This document shows positions 25,697 through 33,652 of a stretch of DNA of 64,000 nt, piece by piece. The notes beneath the pieces were generated by a model. That model was not told where the DNA came from. It saw only the letters and a list, made by a program, of their open reading frames with translations, and did not search any database. How positions within the stretch are numbered: position 1 is the first letter of the stretch; each line of letters starts with the position of its first letter. Source of the DNA: Emticicia sp. BO119 (lineage in GTDB: Bacteria; Bacteroidota; Bacteroidia; Cytophagales; Spirosomataceae); NCBI RefSeq assembly GCF_013912375.1, contig NZ_JACETV010000004.1:518270-582269 (forward strand), written 5' to 3'. Made by a program: the position numbers and the translations under genes.

Positions 25697-26449
25697 TTAT
25701 ATTATCTCCACTCTTTTGTTCTGAAATGCTTGCAAAGCTTCGTCAGTCGGGTTCAGATGTGTTATCAGATAATCTATTTCTGCAAAATCACACACTTTAT
25801 AGGCTTCCTTCACATGTAGTTTTTCTTCAATGGCACAACAGACAGTTTTCTTGGCCGAACGCATCATTTTCTGTTTTATCAGAGATTCTTCGTAATGCCT
25901 GATACTTAAACCTTTTTCTGCGTCAACCCCGTTAATTCCCATAAAATAATAGTCGGCATTAATGTGTTCTAGTTGATGATACACTTCAGTACCTAAGGTA
26001 ATCTGGTAGCGTTTAAAATAGCTTCCGCCCAACAGGATTACATCAAGTGTGGGGTGGTCATTTAATACCATAGCTAAAGCAGGGCTATTGGTTACAACGG
26101 TAGCTTCCAGCATTTTTGGCAATTGTTGTGCCATAAAGAAATTAGTTGTGCCGCCATCCATAATGATAGTCTGGTGGTTTTCAAATAGAGTAAGGGCTTT
26201 CTTCGATAATATGCCTATTTCTTCGCTCCCACCGGTTCCTTTTTTTGAGTCACTAACCAATGGCAGATAAGAATTGATAACAGCACCGCCATGAACTTTT
26301 TTCAGCAGCCCTTTATCTTCAAGTTCAATAATATCACGTCGGATACTATCGTAGGAAACCTTTAAAAACTTACTTAAATCGTTGAAATTAATCTTCTTGT
26401 CGGTGGTAAGTTTTTCTAAAATGAGCGATTGTCGTTCTTCTTTAAGCAT
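25697..26449 (-). CDS. DeoR/GlpR family transcriptional regulator
   Basis: A 250-aa protein started at MLKEERQSLIL. The N-terminal DeoR helix-turn-helix includes NDLSKFLKVSYDSIRRDIIEL and KVHGGAV; the C-terminal DeoR sensor domain (phosphosugar-isomerase-like) includes IIMDGGTTN, TNSPALA and DYYFMGINGVD. Such proteins repress sugar genes and sense a phosphorylated sugar. Longer in-frame starts up to 26521 would include the operator region and are rejected. It is divergent from the permease/PfkB kinase operon starting at 26993, a likely target besides itself. Confidence 0.92.
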   Translation of the reverse strand: MLKEERQSLILEKLTTDKKINFNDLSKFLKVSYDSIRRDIIELEDKGLLKKVHGGAVINSYLPLVSDSKKGTGGSEEIGILSKKALTLFENHQTIIMDGGTTNFFMAQQLPKMLEATVVTNSPALAMVLNDHPTLDVILLGGSYFKRYQITLGTEVYHQLEHINADYYFMGINGVDAEKGLSIRHYEESLIKQKMMRSAKKTVCCAIEEKLHVKEAYKVCDFAEIDYLITHLNPTDEALQAFQNKRVEII

Positions 26450-26452
26450 AGT

Positions 26453-26497
26453 TTTGCAAAGTATTTTGCAAATATTGCAAAATTTTGCAATATTTGC
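26453..26497. promoter_or_regulatory. TTTGCAAA repeats and 30-bp perfect palindrome (probable DeoR operator)
   Basis: TTTGCAAA occurs at 26453-26460 and 26465-26472. Positions 26468-26497 form a perfect palindrome with no mismatch, centred between 26482 and 26483 and built from ATTGCAAAATTTTGCAAT with extended arms. It starts 4 bp upstream of the DeoR start codon. Strong symmetry next to a repressor gene indicates autoregulation and control of the divergent promoter. Confidence 0.75.
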
Positions 26498-26528
26498 TTG
26501 CATCATATTATTTTTTTGCATATATTTG
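26498..26528 (+). promoter_or_regulatory. Bacteroidota-type promoter divergent from the DeoR gene
   Basis: TTG (26498-26500), exactly 20 bp, TATATTTG (26521-26528). The -33 element directly adjoins the palindrome, so a bound repressor would block it. Confidence 0.65.
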
Positions 26529-26569
26529 CATCAATTAACCTATACTGTAACTTATGATGAAAAAAATTA

Positions 26570-26606
26570 CCTTTGGAAATCACTGATTTAACAGTGATTC
26601 CAAAGG
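26570..26606. other. Strong hairpin in the DeoR upstream region
   Basis: CCTTTGGAAATCACTG (26570-26585) pairs with CAGTGATTCCAAAGG (26592-26606) with one bulged A and the loop ATTTAA. On the minus strand a run of T follows, so it could act as a terminator on that strand; on the plus strand it would lie within a short transcript. Confidence 0.65.
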
Positions 26607-26712
26607 TTTCATCAAAGAGATGATTTTATGAGTAGATAGATTTTTTGCGTTTGATATAATTTTTGATGTTATATACACTTTTTTTACCTTAGTTAAATAG
26701 ATGGTTTATGGG

Positions 26713-26748
26713 AAAGGTCGAAACGCTTGGTTCGATCTTTTTGTTTTT
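26713..26748 (+). terminator. Orphan intrinsic terminator
   Basis: AAAGGTCGAA (26713-26722) pairs with TTCGATCTTT (26731-26740), with one G-U pair, followed by TTTTTGTTTTT. No annotated gene ends here on the plus strand, so it should terminate a noncoding transcript or act as an attenuator. Confidence 0.75.
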
Positions 26749-26992
26749 ATAGCATTGTCAATTGTTTAAGACCTGATGATAAAATTTTTCAGCAATATCA
26801 AAATAAACTAATTTTTGTTAACGTTTTATAAGTAAAATCTTTCAAACCTAATGAATTGACTTTTACTGATTTACGTGCTAACCTATTATTATTTCTGCGC
26901 ATTATTTCAGAAAAGCTAAATCTTGTTTTTCTTCTATTTGTTTCATTTATTTGTTTAATTGCTATATTCGTTAAAATTAATAAAACGAAAGC

Positions 26993-28324
26993 ATGGCCCC
27001 TGAAAAAAATAAAGGTGAACTTCTCAAACTTCTTGGTGTTGGTTTTGGTATAGCAGTAACTATTGGTGGAACAATCGGTACAGGTATTTTACGGAAGCCC
27101 GGCCCTATTGCTGCTAACCTCGGTGATCCTTCACTTATTATGTTGGTTTGGTTTCTGGTGAGCATCTATGCTTTTTTAGGAGTTTTGTGTGCTATTGAGT
27201 TAGGAGTAGCCATTCCCAAAGCAGGAGCCTGGTATATATATGCCCGCAGAGCCTTTGGCGATTATGTGGGGTTTATTACGGGTATCACAAGCTGGATGGG
27301 TACAGTAGCCGCACTCGGATTCGGAGCTTATACCATGAGTGAGTTTATTGCACTGATGTTGCCAGATACAGAACCTGTAATCAGGTTTATGGCAATAGCT
27401 ATTTTGATTTTGTTGATGTCGTTCCATTGGTTGGGTACTAAATCAGCAGGGCGTTCGCAGGAAATCCTTTCTTTTTTGAAGGCAGTTGGTTTATTTGCTT
27501 TTGTGCTAATCTGTTTCGTTTATGGTGGAGATGTAAAAAATACTGAGTTGATAGCTACTACTGAAAGAGTAAGCAAACCGGCTTTATTGACCGGGCTAAT
27601 CGTCTCTCTGCAATCGGTATTTTATACCTTTGATGGATGGCATACAGCCGCCTATTTTTCAGAAGAAAATACAGACCCTGCCAAAAATTTGCCAAAATCG
27701 ATGATTAGTGGTGTATTAGTTATTGTGGCTATTTATCTGTTGGTTAATATAGCAATCTTATATATTATGCCGATGGATGTGTTGGCTAACTCAAAATTGG
27801 CGGCTTCAGATGCCATTAAGCTCATATTTGGCGAAAAATCGGCAATGGTAGTTACTTTCTTTCTTACGCTGTCTATTTTCGGTATTCTGAATGCCCAGAT
27901 TATGTTTTCACCACGGGTTATTTATTCTATGAGTAGAGATGGGCTTTTCTTTAAAGCCGCACAAAAAGTAAACAGTGGTGGTACACCAGCTATTGCAATG
28001 CCATTAACCGGAATCTGCTCTATACTATTAATATTAAGTGGGAAAGATACTTGCGAGAAACTCTCTGATATTGCCGTTTTCTTTTTTGTATTATGCTACA
28101 TTGCCGGATTCGCCAGCTTAATTATGTTGCGTAAAAAAGAACCAGAATTGCCAAGACCTTATAAAGTAATAGGTTATCCGTTTATACCATGGCTATTAAT
28201 TATCATCTCTCTCTTGTTTTTGACAGGGGCCGTGTATCAGGACATCGAGAGTAGTGGTTATGCGCTAATCTTCCTGGTTATCAGTTACCCATTGTTCTTA
28301 TTGACTAAAAAATTAAATCAATAG
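26993..28324 (+). CDS. APC superfamily permease (LAT-like)
   Basis: A 443-aa protein with 12 predicted transmembrane helices. TM1 reads GIAVTIGGTIGTGILRKPG, the substrate-binding break of APC transporters, and TM6 has FYTFDGWHTAAYFSEE. Its neighbours, a DeoR regulator and a PfkB kinase 52 bp downstream, point to a phosphorylated sugar or amino-sugar regime rather than a plain amino acid, but the substrate cannot be determined. Confidence 0.88.
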   Translation: MAPEKNKGELLKLLGVGFGIAVTIGGTIGTGILRKPGPIAANLGDPSLIMLVWFLVSIYAFLGVLCAIELGVAIPKAGAWYIYARRAFGDYVGFITGITSWMGTVAALGFGAYTMSEFIALMLPDTEPVIRFMAIAILILLMSFHWLGTKSAGRSQEILSFLKAVGLFAFVLICFVYGGDVKNTELIATTERVSKPALLTGLIVSLQSVFYTFDGWHTAAYFSEENTDPAKNLPKSMISGVLVIVAIYLLVNIAILYIMPMDVLANSKLAASDAIKLIFGEKSAMVVTFFLTLSIFGILNAQIMFSPRVIYSMSRDGLFFKAAQKVNSGGTPAIAMPLTGICSILLILSGKDTCEKLSDIAVFFFVLCYIAGFASLIMLRKKEPELPRPYKVIGYPFIPWLLIIISLLFLTGAVYQDIESSGYALIFLVISYPLFLLTKKLNQ

Positions 28325-28376
28325 CTTCTTGTTATTGTTTTTCAAATAGCCATATTTGTGGCAAATTTCGTGACCT

Positions 28377-29309
28377 ATGAGCGAGAGAAAATATGCCCTT
28401 CTGGCCGTTGGAGAATTGCTGGCTGATTTTATTGGTACCGACCTGACAGATAATCTGCTTACCACAGAAAAATTTCAGCGTTTTCAGGGAGGGAGCCCAT
28501 CGAATCTGGCAGCTAATATGGCCCGCTTAGGCAATCAGACAGCCATTGTTTCTTGTGTAGGTAAAGATAATCTTGGAACTTATCTGATAGATAAGGTTAA
28601 GGAAACAGGAGTTGATACTGCTTACGTAGTAATTGATAATATAGCCCCTACTACCATAGTAGTGGTTTCGCGCTCGAAAGGAACACCTGATTTTATTACT
28701 TACCGTGAAGCCGACTGCCGGATTCAATCGGCGCATATATCGGATGATTTACTGAAGAATGTATCAGTTTTTCATACTACCTGTTTCGCATTAAGTAGAA
28801 ATCCTGCGCAGGAGAGCATTGTAGAGGCGGCAGGAAGGGCCGCCAGGCACAATTGTCAGCTAAGTATAGATTTAAACTATGCGCCGCAAATATGGCCCGA
28901 CAGAAACAATGCGCATGCAATTGTAAAAGCCTATGTAGCCAATGGGGCTTTTGTGAAAATGAGTGAAGATGATGTCGAACGTTTCTACAACAGGCCTGTC
29001 GAACCGGATGAAGCCATTGCAGATTTTCATTCCTGGGGAGCAAAACTGATATGTTTTACATTAGGAAGTAAAGGGAGTATCGTATCGAGCAACCAGGGGC
29101 GATCGAAGATTTTAATCGAGGGAAAGAAAATAAAAGTGATAGATACAACAGGTGCAGGAGACTCGTATTGGGCAGGATTTCTGACAGCTTATATTGATGG
29201 ATTTTCGCCCGAAATATGTGCCAGAGCCGGCGCTAATATTGCCGCTTTGAAATTAAATACTTTAGGGCCATTGCCCGCTAAAGTTGATAGACAGTTGTTA
29301 TATCGTTAA
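28377..29309 (+). CDS. PfkB family carbohydrate kinase (fructokinase-like)
   Basis: A 310-aa ribokinase-fold enzyme. The N-terminal GGSPSNLAANMARLG is the substrate-binding PfkB signature 1 and DTTGAGDSYWAGF is signature 2, with catalytic base Asp262. The sequence suggests fructokinase or 2-keto-sugar kinase. It is in the middle of the permease-kinase-carbamoyltransferase operon, 30 bp before the latter. Confidence 0.9.
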   Translation: MSERKYALLAVGELLADFIGTDLTDNLLTTEKFQRFQGGSPSNLAANMARLGNQTAIVSCVGKDNLGTYLIDKVKETGVDTAYVVIDNIAPTTIVVVSRSKGTPDFITYREADCRIQSAHISDDLLKNVSVFHTTCFALSRNPAQESIVEAAGRAARHNCQLSIDLNYAPQIWPDRNNAHAIVKAYVANGAFVKMSEDDVERFYNRPVEPDEAIADFHSWGAKLICFTLGSKGSIVSSNQGRSKILIEGKKIKVIDTTGAGDSYWAGFLTAYIDGFSPEICARAGANIAALKLNTLGPLPAKVDRQLLYR

Positions 29310-29339
29310 TTGTAGTATCCGATTATTTACCAAAGAAAG

Positions 29340-30284
29340 ATGAGAAATTTTATTTCGTTGAAAGATGTTGAGAATGTTCAGGAATTAATAAATGAAGGAA
29401 TTCGTCAGAAAAAAGCACCTTTCGCCGAGCAAGCATTGGGGAAAAACAAAACCATAGGTTTAATCTTCTTTAACCAGAGTTTAAGAACACGCCTGAGTAC
29501 ACAAAAAGCAGCCGAAAATCTGGGTATGAATGTGATGATTATGAATGTAGGGCAAGATAGCTGGCAGTTGGAAATGGAAGATGGTGTGGTGATGAATGGC
29601 GATAAAGCAGAACATGTAAAAGAAGCAGCTGCTGTAATAGGCAGCTATTGCAATATAATAGCTGTGAGAGCTTTTGCCGGACTACAAGACCGCGCGGCTG
29701 ATTATCAGGAGGTTGTGATGGAGAAATTCGTGCAATATGCAGGTGTGCCTATTGTGAATCTTGAATCGGCTACTCGTCACCCATGTCAATCTCTGGCCGA
29801 TTTGATTACCATAGAAGAATACAAGAAAGTGGCACGACCTAAAGTAGTTTTAACCTGGCTGCCTCATTTTAAGCCACTACCACAGGCGGTAGCTAATTCT
29901 TTCTGCGAATGGGTAAACCAGACTGACTATGACTTTGTAATTACCCACCCGGAAGGCTATGAATTAGCGCCAGAATTTGTTGGGAATGCCAGAATAATCT
30001 ATGACCAGAACGAAGCCTTGAAAGATGCCGATTTTGTCTATGGTAAAAACTGGTCGTCATATACGCATTACGGACAAGTTCTGACCCAGGATACCTCATG
30101 GATGATTACACAGCAAAAAATGGAACTGACCAACAATGGTTTATTTATGCACTGCTTACCTGTACGTAGAAATCTGAAAGTAACTGATTGGGTGCTCGAT
30201 AATCAATCGGTGGTTATTCAGCAAGCTGCTAACAGAGAGTGGTCGGCACAGGCAGTTTTAAAGAATATCCTGAAAGATTTATAA
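29340..30284 (+). CDS. argF': N-succinyl-L-ornithine carbamoyltransferase
   Basis: A 314-aa transcarbamylase with the SLRTR motif (47-51) of the acetyl/succinyl-ornithine group instead of STRTR, ATRHPCQSLADL for carbamoyl phosphate, and HCLPVRRN near the C-terminus. Residue 90 (GDKAEH) is the specificity site: Pro in the B. fragilis succinylornithine enzyme and Glu in the Xanthomonas acetylornithine enzyme. Here it is Ala, which engineered variants suggest also favours succinylornithine. It belongs to arginine biosynthesis, yet sits last in a sugar-kinase operon with no other arg gene in the window. Confidence 0.88.
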   Translation: MRNFISLKDVENVQELINEGIRQKKAPFAEQALGKNKTIGLIFFNQSLRTRLSTQKAAENLGMNVMIMNVGQDSWQLEMEDGVVMNGDKAEHVKEAAAVIGSYCNIIAVRAFAGLQDRAADYQEVVMEKFVQYAGVPIVNLESATRHPCQSLADLITIEEYKKVARPKVVLTWLPHFKPLPQAVANSFCEWVNQTDYDFVITHPEGYELAPEFVGNARIIYDQNEALKDADFVYGKNWSSYTHYGQVLTQDTSWMITQQKMELTNNGLFMHCLPVRRNLKVTDWVLDNQSVVIQQAANREWSAQAVLKNILKDL

Positions 30285-30417
30285 GATAGAGAATCTAACA
30301 GCTAATCTGATAAGCTTAGCTATCTGAAGCACATTTTTACCAAATCACTCAATTAATTGGGTGGTTTTCTGTTATAACAGAACCATCAACTGAAATTAAT
30401 TCTGCATTAACTGTATT

Positions 30418-30457
30418 ATAGTATGCTTGCATACTATTCTTCTCTTGTTTATATTTG
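30418..30457 (+). promoter_or_regulatory. Promoter with overlapping 20-bp palindrome before the acyl-CoA dehydrogenase
   Basis: TTG (30427-30429), exactly 20 bp, TATATTTG (30450-30457). ATAGTATGCTTGCATACTAT (30418-30437) is a perfect palindrome covering the -33 element, like a TetR-family fatty-acid operator. No matching regulator gene is adjacent. Confidence 0.7.
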
Positions 30458-30497
30458 TTAAATCTATCACAAACCATCAATCAAATACTATAAATCA

Positions 30498-31661
30498 ATG
30501 GCAGCCGCAACAATAGAAGGTCTTAATTTTAATTTAACAGAAGAGCATTTAGCTGTAAAAGAAGCCGCTCGTGAATTTGCCCAAACTGAACTACTCCCTA
30601 CCGCAATTGAGCGTGATACTCATTCTAAATTCCCGACGGAAGAAATCAGAAAAATGGGAGAGTTGGGATTTTTAGGCATGATGGTATCGCCTGAATATGG
30701 AGGTGGTGGGATGGACACGGTTTCATACGTATTGGCGATGGAGGAAATCTCTAAAGTAGATGCGTCGGCTTCGGTAGTGATGTCTGTAAATAACTCTTTA
30801 GTGTGCTGGGGATTAGAGACCTTTGGAACAGAAGAACAAAAACAAAAATATCTGACTCCTCTTGCAAGTGGAAAAATCATTGGTTCATTCTGCTTATCAG
30901 AACCAGAAGCCGGCTCTGATGCCACTTCGCAAAGTACTACAGCTGTAGATATGGGAGACCATTATCTTGTAAATGGTACAAAAAACTGGATTACAAACGG
31001 TGGTACATCTTCGGTTTCTTTAGTAATAGCGCAAACTAATGTAGAATTGAAACACAAAGGCATAAACGCATTGATTATAGAAAAAGGCTGGGATGGCTTT
31101 GTAGTTGGCAAGAAAGAAGATAAAATGGGTATTCGTTCATCAGATACACATTCGTTAATGTTTACTGATGTAAAAGTGCCTAAAGAAAACAGAATAGGCG
31201 AAGATGGCTTCGGATTCAAGTTTGCCATGACAACTCTAAATGGCGGTAGAATCGGTATTGCGGCCCAGGCATTGGGTATTGCGGCAGGTGCCTATGAGTT
31301 GGCACTGAAATATTCTAAAGAACGTAAAGCCTTTGGTAAGACTATCAGCGAACATCAGGCTATTCAGTTTAAACTGGCTGAAATGGCTACAAAAATAGAA
31401 GCGGCTCGCTTATTGGTATATAAGGCGGCACGTTTGAAAGACGAACATAAGGATTTTATACAAGCTGCGGCAATGGCAAAATTATTTGCCTCCGAAGTAG
31501 CCATGTGGGCCACTACAGAAGCAGTACAGATTCATGGCGGATATGGGTATGTGAAAGAATACCATGTAGAGCGATTGATGCGTGATGCAAAGATTACTCA
31601 GATTTATGAGGGAACTTCTGAAATACAAAAACTGGTAATTGCTCGTGAAATCCTGAAATGA
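30498..31661 (+). CDS. Acyl-CoA dehydrogenase (short-chain/butyryl-CoA type)
   Basis: A 387-aa FAD flavoprotein. Visible marks are the FAD/acyl-CoA segment CLSEPEAGSDATS, NGTKNWITNGG, the RKAFGKTISEHQAIQFKLAEMA helix, QIHGGYGY and the catalytic Glu371 in QIYEGTSEIQ, placed as in short-chain acyl-CoA dehydrogenases. It introduces the alpha-beta double bond in beta-oxidation and passes electrons to ETF. It is transcribed alone and followed by a strong terminator. Confidence 0.93.
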   Translation: MAAATIEGLNFNLTEEHLAVKEAAREFAQTELLPTAIERDTHSKFPTEEIRKMGELGFLGMMVSPEYGGGGMDTVSYVLAMEEISKVDASASVVMSVNNSLVCWGLETFGTEEQKQKYLTPLASGKIIGSFCLSEPEAGSDATSQSTTAVDMGDHYLVNGTKNWITNGGTSSVSLVIAQTNVELKHKGINALIIEKGWDGFVVGKKEDKMGIRSSDTHSLMFTDVKVPKENRIGEDGFGFKFAMTTLNGGRIGIAAQALGIAAGAYELALKYSKERKAFGKTISEHQAIQFKLAEMATKIEAARLLVYKAARLKDEHKDFIQAAAMAKLFASEVAMWATTEAVQIHGGYGYVKEYHVERLMRDAKITQIYEGTSEIQKLVIAREILK

Positions 31662-31701
31662 TTAATGAGTCAGTAGCACAAAACTTATAATTCATTGTAT
31701 T

Positions 31702-31729
31702 AAAAAAGGCTCTTTTTGAGCCTTTTTTT
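31702..31729 (+). terminator. Intrinsic terminator after the acyl-CoA dehydrogenase
   Basis: AAAAAAGGCTC (31702-31712) and GAGCCTTTTTT (31718-31728) pair perfectly and run into T residues. Confidence 0.85.
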
Positions 31730-31880
31730 GTATAGAATGGGGGTAAAATATTGGAATTTTACTTAAAAATACAATAAAGCTCATGTACATACATATAAAT
31801 TAAATTAGACTTTTTTGAGAAAAATGTACTGATTTTTGTAAAAAAATATAACTAAAGGAACATCTTTTATTTTTTATTTG

Positions 31881-31911
31881 TTTGAAAAAAAACGAGAAAA
31901 TATTAGTTTTG
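31881..31911 (+). promoter_or_regulatory. Bacteroidota-type promoter of the AraC-type regulator
   Basis: TTTG (31881-31884), 19 bp, TAGTTTTG (31904-31911), the canonical TTTG/TAnnTTTG form, about 62 bp before the ATG at 31974. It is the main feature of the 312-bp gap 31662-31973. Confidence 0.7.
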
Positions 31912-31973
31912 TCCAATATTAGTTAATACATTGCGTTTAGAATTCTAAGCTATCACGAAAATGCTCCTATAAA

Positions 31974-32897
31974 ATGGAAGATTACAATAAGATTATCGAA
32001 TCTCTTGGTGTAAAATTTGCCAAAGCACGCCATATCAGAATTTTGCAAACTGTCAAGATTAAAAATGTGTATGACGTTGAAAACACTATTCTTATATTAT
32101 ATGATGGTGATGTGAAACTGGCGGGTAATGATGAACGTGTACAACCCGGCGATTTGCTTTTTATACCCGGCGGAAAAGCCGCTACAATTACCTATGGCGC
32201 AGGGGAACCAAAAAATATTTCGTTCGAAGAGTTTATGACTCGTCGCGAGAGTTATTGGGAAACCATGACCGATTCGTCGAATGTTGGTAGAGTGCCTAAT
32301 TCATTTGGCTTAATAGCTTTTGAAGCGAAAGTTTTTGACTCTGTTAACTTCTTTACTTCATTAGATATTCCGCCGTTCTTTATAAAGCAGCACTCAAAAC
32401 TTGGTTTATTAATTCATGATATTCTGAAAGAAGATTTTTCAGATGAAGTTGGTCGTGGACGGGTAATCAGAAATAAAACCGAAGAAATAGTTATTGAGAT
32501 TGTGCGCCATATCTTAAAACACAGAATGTTTGTAGAGCAACTGGCAACCAATAGTACTTATTTCAAAGACCCACGTCTGATTGACATCTTTACTTATATA
32601 AAAAATAGCCTGGCCGGTGATTTGTCTAACAAGCAATTAGCCAACGTGGCTAACGTATCGGAAGATTATGTAGGTCAATACTTTAAAATGCTGACTGGTA
32701 TTAATCCACAGGATTATATCGAGTATCAGCGTATGGAAGCAGCGGTAACATTACTTCGTACTTCTAAGAAAAGTATCCGTGCCATTGGTCATGAAGTAGG
32801 ATATAAGGATACAGCTTATTTCTGTCGTCGTTTTAAAATGATGTTCGGTATTCCGGCAGGTAAAATGAGACGAAGAGAGTCTTTAATGATTGGTTAG
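31974..32897 (+). CDS. AraC family transcriptional regulator
   Basis: A 307-aa protein. The N-terminal part has a cupin-like strand pattern (ILYDGDVKLAGNDERVQPGDLLFIPGG). The C-terminal AraC DNA-binding domain (about 205-305) has two helix-turn-helix motifs, LANVANVSEDYVGQYFKMLTG and IRAIGHEVGYKDTAYFCRRF. The effector and targets are unknown. It is monocistronic. Confidence 0.92.
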   Translation: MEDYNKIIESLGVKFAKARHIRILQTVKIKNVYDVENTILILYDGDVKLAGNDERVQPGDLLFIPGGKAATITYGAGEPKNISFEEFMTRRESYWETMTDSSNVGRVPNSFGLIAFEAKVFDSVNFFTSLDIPPFFIKQHSKLGLLIHDILKEDFSDEVGRGRVIRNKTEEIVIEIVRHILKHRMFVEQLATNSTYFKDPRLIDIFTYIKNSLAGDLSNKQLANVANVSEDYVGQYFKMLTGINPQDYIEYQRMEAAVTLLRTSKKSIRAIGHEVGYKDTAYFCRRFKMMFGIPAGKMRRRESLMIG

Positions 32898-32918
32898 AAA
32901 TATCGGGTTTCATACAAA

Positions 32919-32957
32919 CAAAGCCACAGTTTGGAATAGCTGTGGCTTTGTTGTTTT
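32919..32957 (+). terminator. Intrinsic terminator of the AraC-type gene
   Basis: CAAAGCCACAG (32919-32929) and CTGTGGCTTTG (32940-32950) form a perfect 11-bp stem followed by TTGTTTT. Confidence 0.85.
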
Positions 32958-32988
32958 AAATGCATCGCCTTTTTAAAATCGTAATAGA

Positions 32989-33357
32989 TTAATTTCCAAT
33001 CTTCAAATCCTCTAATTTCTCAATCACTAATTGATTGCGGCCTCTGTAAACACTTATTTTTCCGCTGGCTACTACTTTCTTACCTGTTAATTCCTGCTCG
33101 TTGATAGTAGCTTTTTCTAATACCTCTTTATATAATACAACTGTCAGTGGAGTATTAGGATAGGCTTCATCCAAGTTTATCAGTAATAGCGGAGCTCTTT
33201 CGCCTGTTTCAAAACGTCGGGCACCTGCTACTACGCCTTTCACGATTACTTGTTTGTCAACATAAGCCGCTACTTTATCAGTAGTAAGGGTATCGGTTTG
33301 AGAATAAGCGGCACTTACTAAACTACTCAATATTGCTGCTAAAACTAATTTTTTCAT
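32989..33357 (-). CDS. Secreted OB-fold (tRNA-anti-like) protein
   Basis: At 122 aa including a signal peptide (MKKLVLAAI to SAAYSQ), the gene encodes a protein whose mature part, with QVIVKGVVAGARRFETG, LLLINLDEAYPN and LTGKKVVASGKISVYRGRNQLVIE, has the strand pattern of OB-fold domains. Nucleic-acid binding outside the cytoplasm is unproven for this group. An in-frame start at 33390 would add 11 residues before the signal peptide and is rejected. Confidence 0.78.
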   Translation of the reverse strand: MKKLVLAAILSSLVSAAYSQTDTLTTDKVAAYVDKQVIVKGVVAGARRFETGERAPLLLINLDEAYPNTPLTVVLYKEVLEKATINEQELTGKKVVASGKISVYRGRNQLVIEKLEDLKIGN

Positions 33358-33461
33358 ATCTGATATTTTAAGATGAAGAATTGTTATCATTAGTCCGAAT
33401 CCTGAATACTGTCGGATTCTGCTTAGTACGTTTGTTCTCCTGTTTTACAATCTATAAAAGC

Positions 33462-33502
33462 AAAAGAGGTAATTACTTGATTATCAAATAACTACCTCTT
33501 TT
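33462..33502 (-). terminator. Terminator of tRNA-Gln
   Basis: AAAAGAGGTA (33462-33471) and TACCTCTTTT (33493-33502) pair perfectly. On the minus strand it is the first hairpin after the tRNA, followed by a T-rich stretch. Confidence 0.7.
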
Positions 33503-33507
33503 TGTTG

Positions 33508-33578
33508 TTGACCCACTAGGATTCGAACCTAGACATACAGAACCAAAATCTGTTGTACTACCCTTATACTATGGGTCA
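33508..33578 (-). tRNA. tRNA-Gln(UUG)
   Basis: On the minus strand a 7-bp acceptor stem TGACCCA/TGGGTCA closes a full cloverleaf. The anticodon loop TTTTGGT gives anticodon UUG, and the T arm has GGTTCGAATCC. CCA is not encoded. Confidence 0.97.
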
Positions 33579-33652
33579 ATCCTGAAATGTGAGTGCAAAA
33601 GTAGTATTTTCTGATTAATGAAGCAAGAGTGCCAAAGAAAAAAACTAAAATT

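Larger units (their letters stand above)
26450..26992 (+). other. 543-bp intergenic region with operator, promoter, hairpin and terminator
   Basis: No gene is supported. In order along the plus strand it holds TTTGCAAA repeats and a 30-bp palindrome (26453-26497), a promoter (26498-26528), a strong hairpin (26570-26606) and a rho-independent terminator (26713-26748). Together they could define a transcript of about 210 nt. The last 240 bp before the permease contain TTTG (26937-26940) and TATATTCG (26963-26970) as a weak promoter. Confidence 0.6.
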
